Positions 62,540-64,000 of a DNA stretch of 64,000 nucleotides are shown here, one piece after another (positions within the stretch are counted from its first letter, which is position 1; each line of letters starts with the position of its first letter). The stretch is taken from positions 372,001 to 436,000 of the forward strand of contig NC_087383.1 in the NCBI RefSeq assembly GCF_963675165.1. The letters are read 5' to 3'. Both the position numbers and the translations under genes were made by a program. This DNA is from Halichondria panicea. Lineage: Eukaryota; Porifera; Demospongiae; Suberitida; Halichondriidae. The notes below the pieces were generated by a model. The model did not search any database and was not told where the DNA came from. It saw nothing but the letters and a program-made list of their open reading frames with translations.

Positions 62540-63362
62540 ATGGGGAATGTAAATTCGGGATCAACAACTCTGCACCAAAAGGTTTGTTATCAGGGTTTGT
62601 CGATATAATTATATAGTTAATGTTGTTTTCTCTGTATAGCAGCTAGATGGCATACAGCTAGATGGCATACTGCTAGACGATGAGCTCTCGATCGCTACAA
62701 AGTGCATTCAAGATCGTCATTCTCAGTTGATAAAAAAGCTTCTGTGTTCACTTTTCGAACACCTCGACTCGATTCACACAGCCCAGGAATTTCTGCTTTC
62801 CCAACCGATGCATTCTTTGATAACTCACAAAGAGCGTACACACATTGTACATGCTCAGTCTTCTCAAGAATTGCTGGAAGTTTGCTCTGGAAAGTTCAGG
62901 TGGTACGATAGCATGGCACTGGAGGAGCTATTTGAGTTCATTCAAAGAAATGAATTAGAAATGAAGATGAAGCATCTAAAAGATGAAATTCTTCTGGTGG
63001 TTCGCCAGTTTTTTGAGGAACATGGTCGAATCATCAAGGATCCCTCGAGTGGTTGCACTATAGTTATGGTGGACTCTTACTTAAGACAGAGTGATTCTGA
63101 TGAGTGTATGATGTACAAGCTCTACCATTTGGCATCAGGTGCCTTAGCCCTGAAGAATGATAGTGCGCTACAACTTCAAGACACACAGCTCAAGAAAGAT
63201 TTGACACCACCAAATGATTCCTGCATTGGTAATGATCATGTTGGAAAGCTGCCGACGAGAATCCAGCACAAGACAAGTCTGACCAAGAGTAGGCGTTCTG
63301 ATAGGAGTTCGACAGGAGACTCACTCTCAGATGTTGATATTGACGAACTAACCTCTACATAA
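62540..63362 (+). CDS. Unknown helical protein, paralog-like to its neighbour
   Basis: Two exons, 62540-62581 and 62640-63362; 254 residues. The N terminus MGNVNSGSTTLHQK has an MGxxxS start, a possible N-myristoylation site. The second exon opens with a short duplicated unit (QLDGIQLDGILLDDE). The core SSQELLEVCSGKFRWYDSMA, then LEELFEFI and MKHLKDEILLVVRQFFEEHG, resembles the gene at 61619 in layout. The C-terminal 70 residues are Ser/Arg-rich then acidic (SLSDVDIDELTST), a likely disordered tail. The acceptor is TATAGCAG, a NAGNAG site, so a one-residue splice variant is possible. Confidence 0.62.
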
Positions 63363-63534
63363 TTCCATTACATGATTGTATAATACTTTCTATATGCTGG
63401 GTGTCCAACTGTATATGTATATATGTGTGTCATAAACGATATGAAAATATGTATCAAGCAAATTGTGCAATTATAACATTCAGCATGAAAAATAAAATCG
63501 TAGAGTCCACAAGACACACCACACAGAGAGAACA

Positions 63535-63835
63535 CACACACACAACCGGTCACATCCACTTGTTCAGTGAACTTGTCCTGACAAGCCATGTGTATCCTCT
63601 CACAGGTGGCAGGGCTGTCCAGTCGATAGTAGCCACTCACTTCACTTTCTGCCCGTGCAGCTGTGACGAGTGTGATGGCCTCCCTCATGCATGCAGGGCA
63701 GCCCCGCCATCTGTGAAAGGATACGCATGGCTCCCCTCCAGATATACACACTGCTCCAGGGTCACCAGACCAAGGCCCTGCATGTGTAAACACTCCCTCT
63801 ATTCCAGGCAGAGGGGGGTAGAACTACATTAAAAC
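63535..63835 (-). CDS. Possible Cys-rich exon(s) of a gene running in from the right
   Basis: A minus-strand open stretch with protein-like composition: GPWSGDPGAVCISGGEPCVS, FHRWRGCPACMREAITLVTA, then SGYYRLDSPATCERIHMACQ and DKFTEQV. Cys residues are regularly spaced and include a CPAC pair. The start would be outside the window or in an unseen exon, and no clear stop or donor is established at the 63535 end, where a CA tract begins. I do not recognise the domain. The plus strand is also open here, so the strand is a judgement. Confidence 0.3.
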
Positions 63836-64000
63836 AGTCATATACATTACTAACACGGCCTTTCTATTACTCTATTGTACTTCGTAAAGATGATACTATC
63901 ACTTACTGTATACTATTCTAAGCATGCAAAATAAACTGTGATGTGCTTTGCAGTACATCACACTCGGTGATTTTGCTTTTGCCTGACAATTTAATGAAGC
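63836..64000. other. AT-rich end of the window
   Basis: No gene or repeat that I can support. Confidence 0.4.

Overview
The window is a piece of a compact animal nuclear genome, most likely from a demosponge. Coding exons are short and joined by GT-AG introns with consistent phases. Genes sit on both strands a few hundred bases apart. The content is metazoan: a Bar/Bsh-class homeobox gene, a CSPG4/NG2-type proteoglycan, RPRD2, ZFR, CCT3, RPL36 and GALT. Several proteins are clear but diverged orthologs, and two neighbouring genes belong to a helical family I cannot name. The species assignment is inference; no rRNA or mitochondrial marker is present. Long CA/GT tracts and small foldback (MITE-like) elements fill many introns.

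Layout. 1-3.4 kb (+): 3' part of a cation-dependent mannose-6-phosphate receptor-like gene. 4.2-5.1 kb (-): a small Ras-family GTPase. 5.3-14.4 kb (-): ZFR, 15 exons, about 1000 residues. 14.8-19.4 kb (-): GALT, 12 exons. 19.6-23.0 kb (+): RPRD2, divergent from GALT. 23.5-37.1 kb (+): CSPG4-like proteoglycan, 7 exons, about 2759 residues. 37.6-38.4 kb (+): a Bar/Bsh-like homeobox gene. 39.1-39.4 kb (+): a 59-residue membrane microprotein. 40.6-45.8 kb (+): a five-zinc-finger factor matching ZNF410. 46.2-48.7 kb (+): an MFSD8/CLN7-like transporter with a probable U12 AT-AC intron. 48.9-51.0 kb (+): a chondroitin synthase/polymerizing-factor-like glycosyltransferase. 51.1-52.3 kb (-): a dual-specificity phosphatase. 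52.4-54.1 kb (+): an F-box protein. 54.3-55.7 kb (-): a coiled-coil protein. 55.9-60.0 kb (-): CCT3, 14 exons. 60.2-60.7 kb (+): RPL36. 61.6-63.4 kb: a divergent pair of related, unnamed genes. 63.5-63.8 kb: a possible Cys-rich exon.

Functional links. Two lysosome-related genes (M6PR-like and MFSD8-like) carry candidate sorting signals at their C termini. A CSPG-type core protein and a chondroitin-synthase-family enzyme lie about 12 kb apart. Four divergent gene pairs (GALT/RPRD2, DUSP/F-box, CCT3/RPL36 and the 62 kb pair) have start codons only 140-290 bp apart, suggesting shared promoters. All gene models were built by hand from splice sites and reading frames, without transcripts, so exon edges, and first exons in particular, may need correction.
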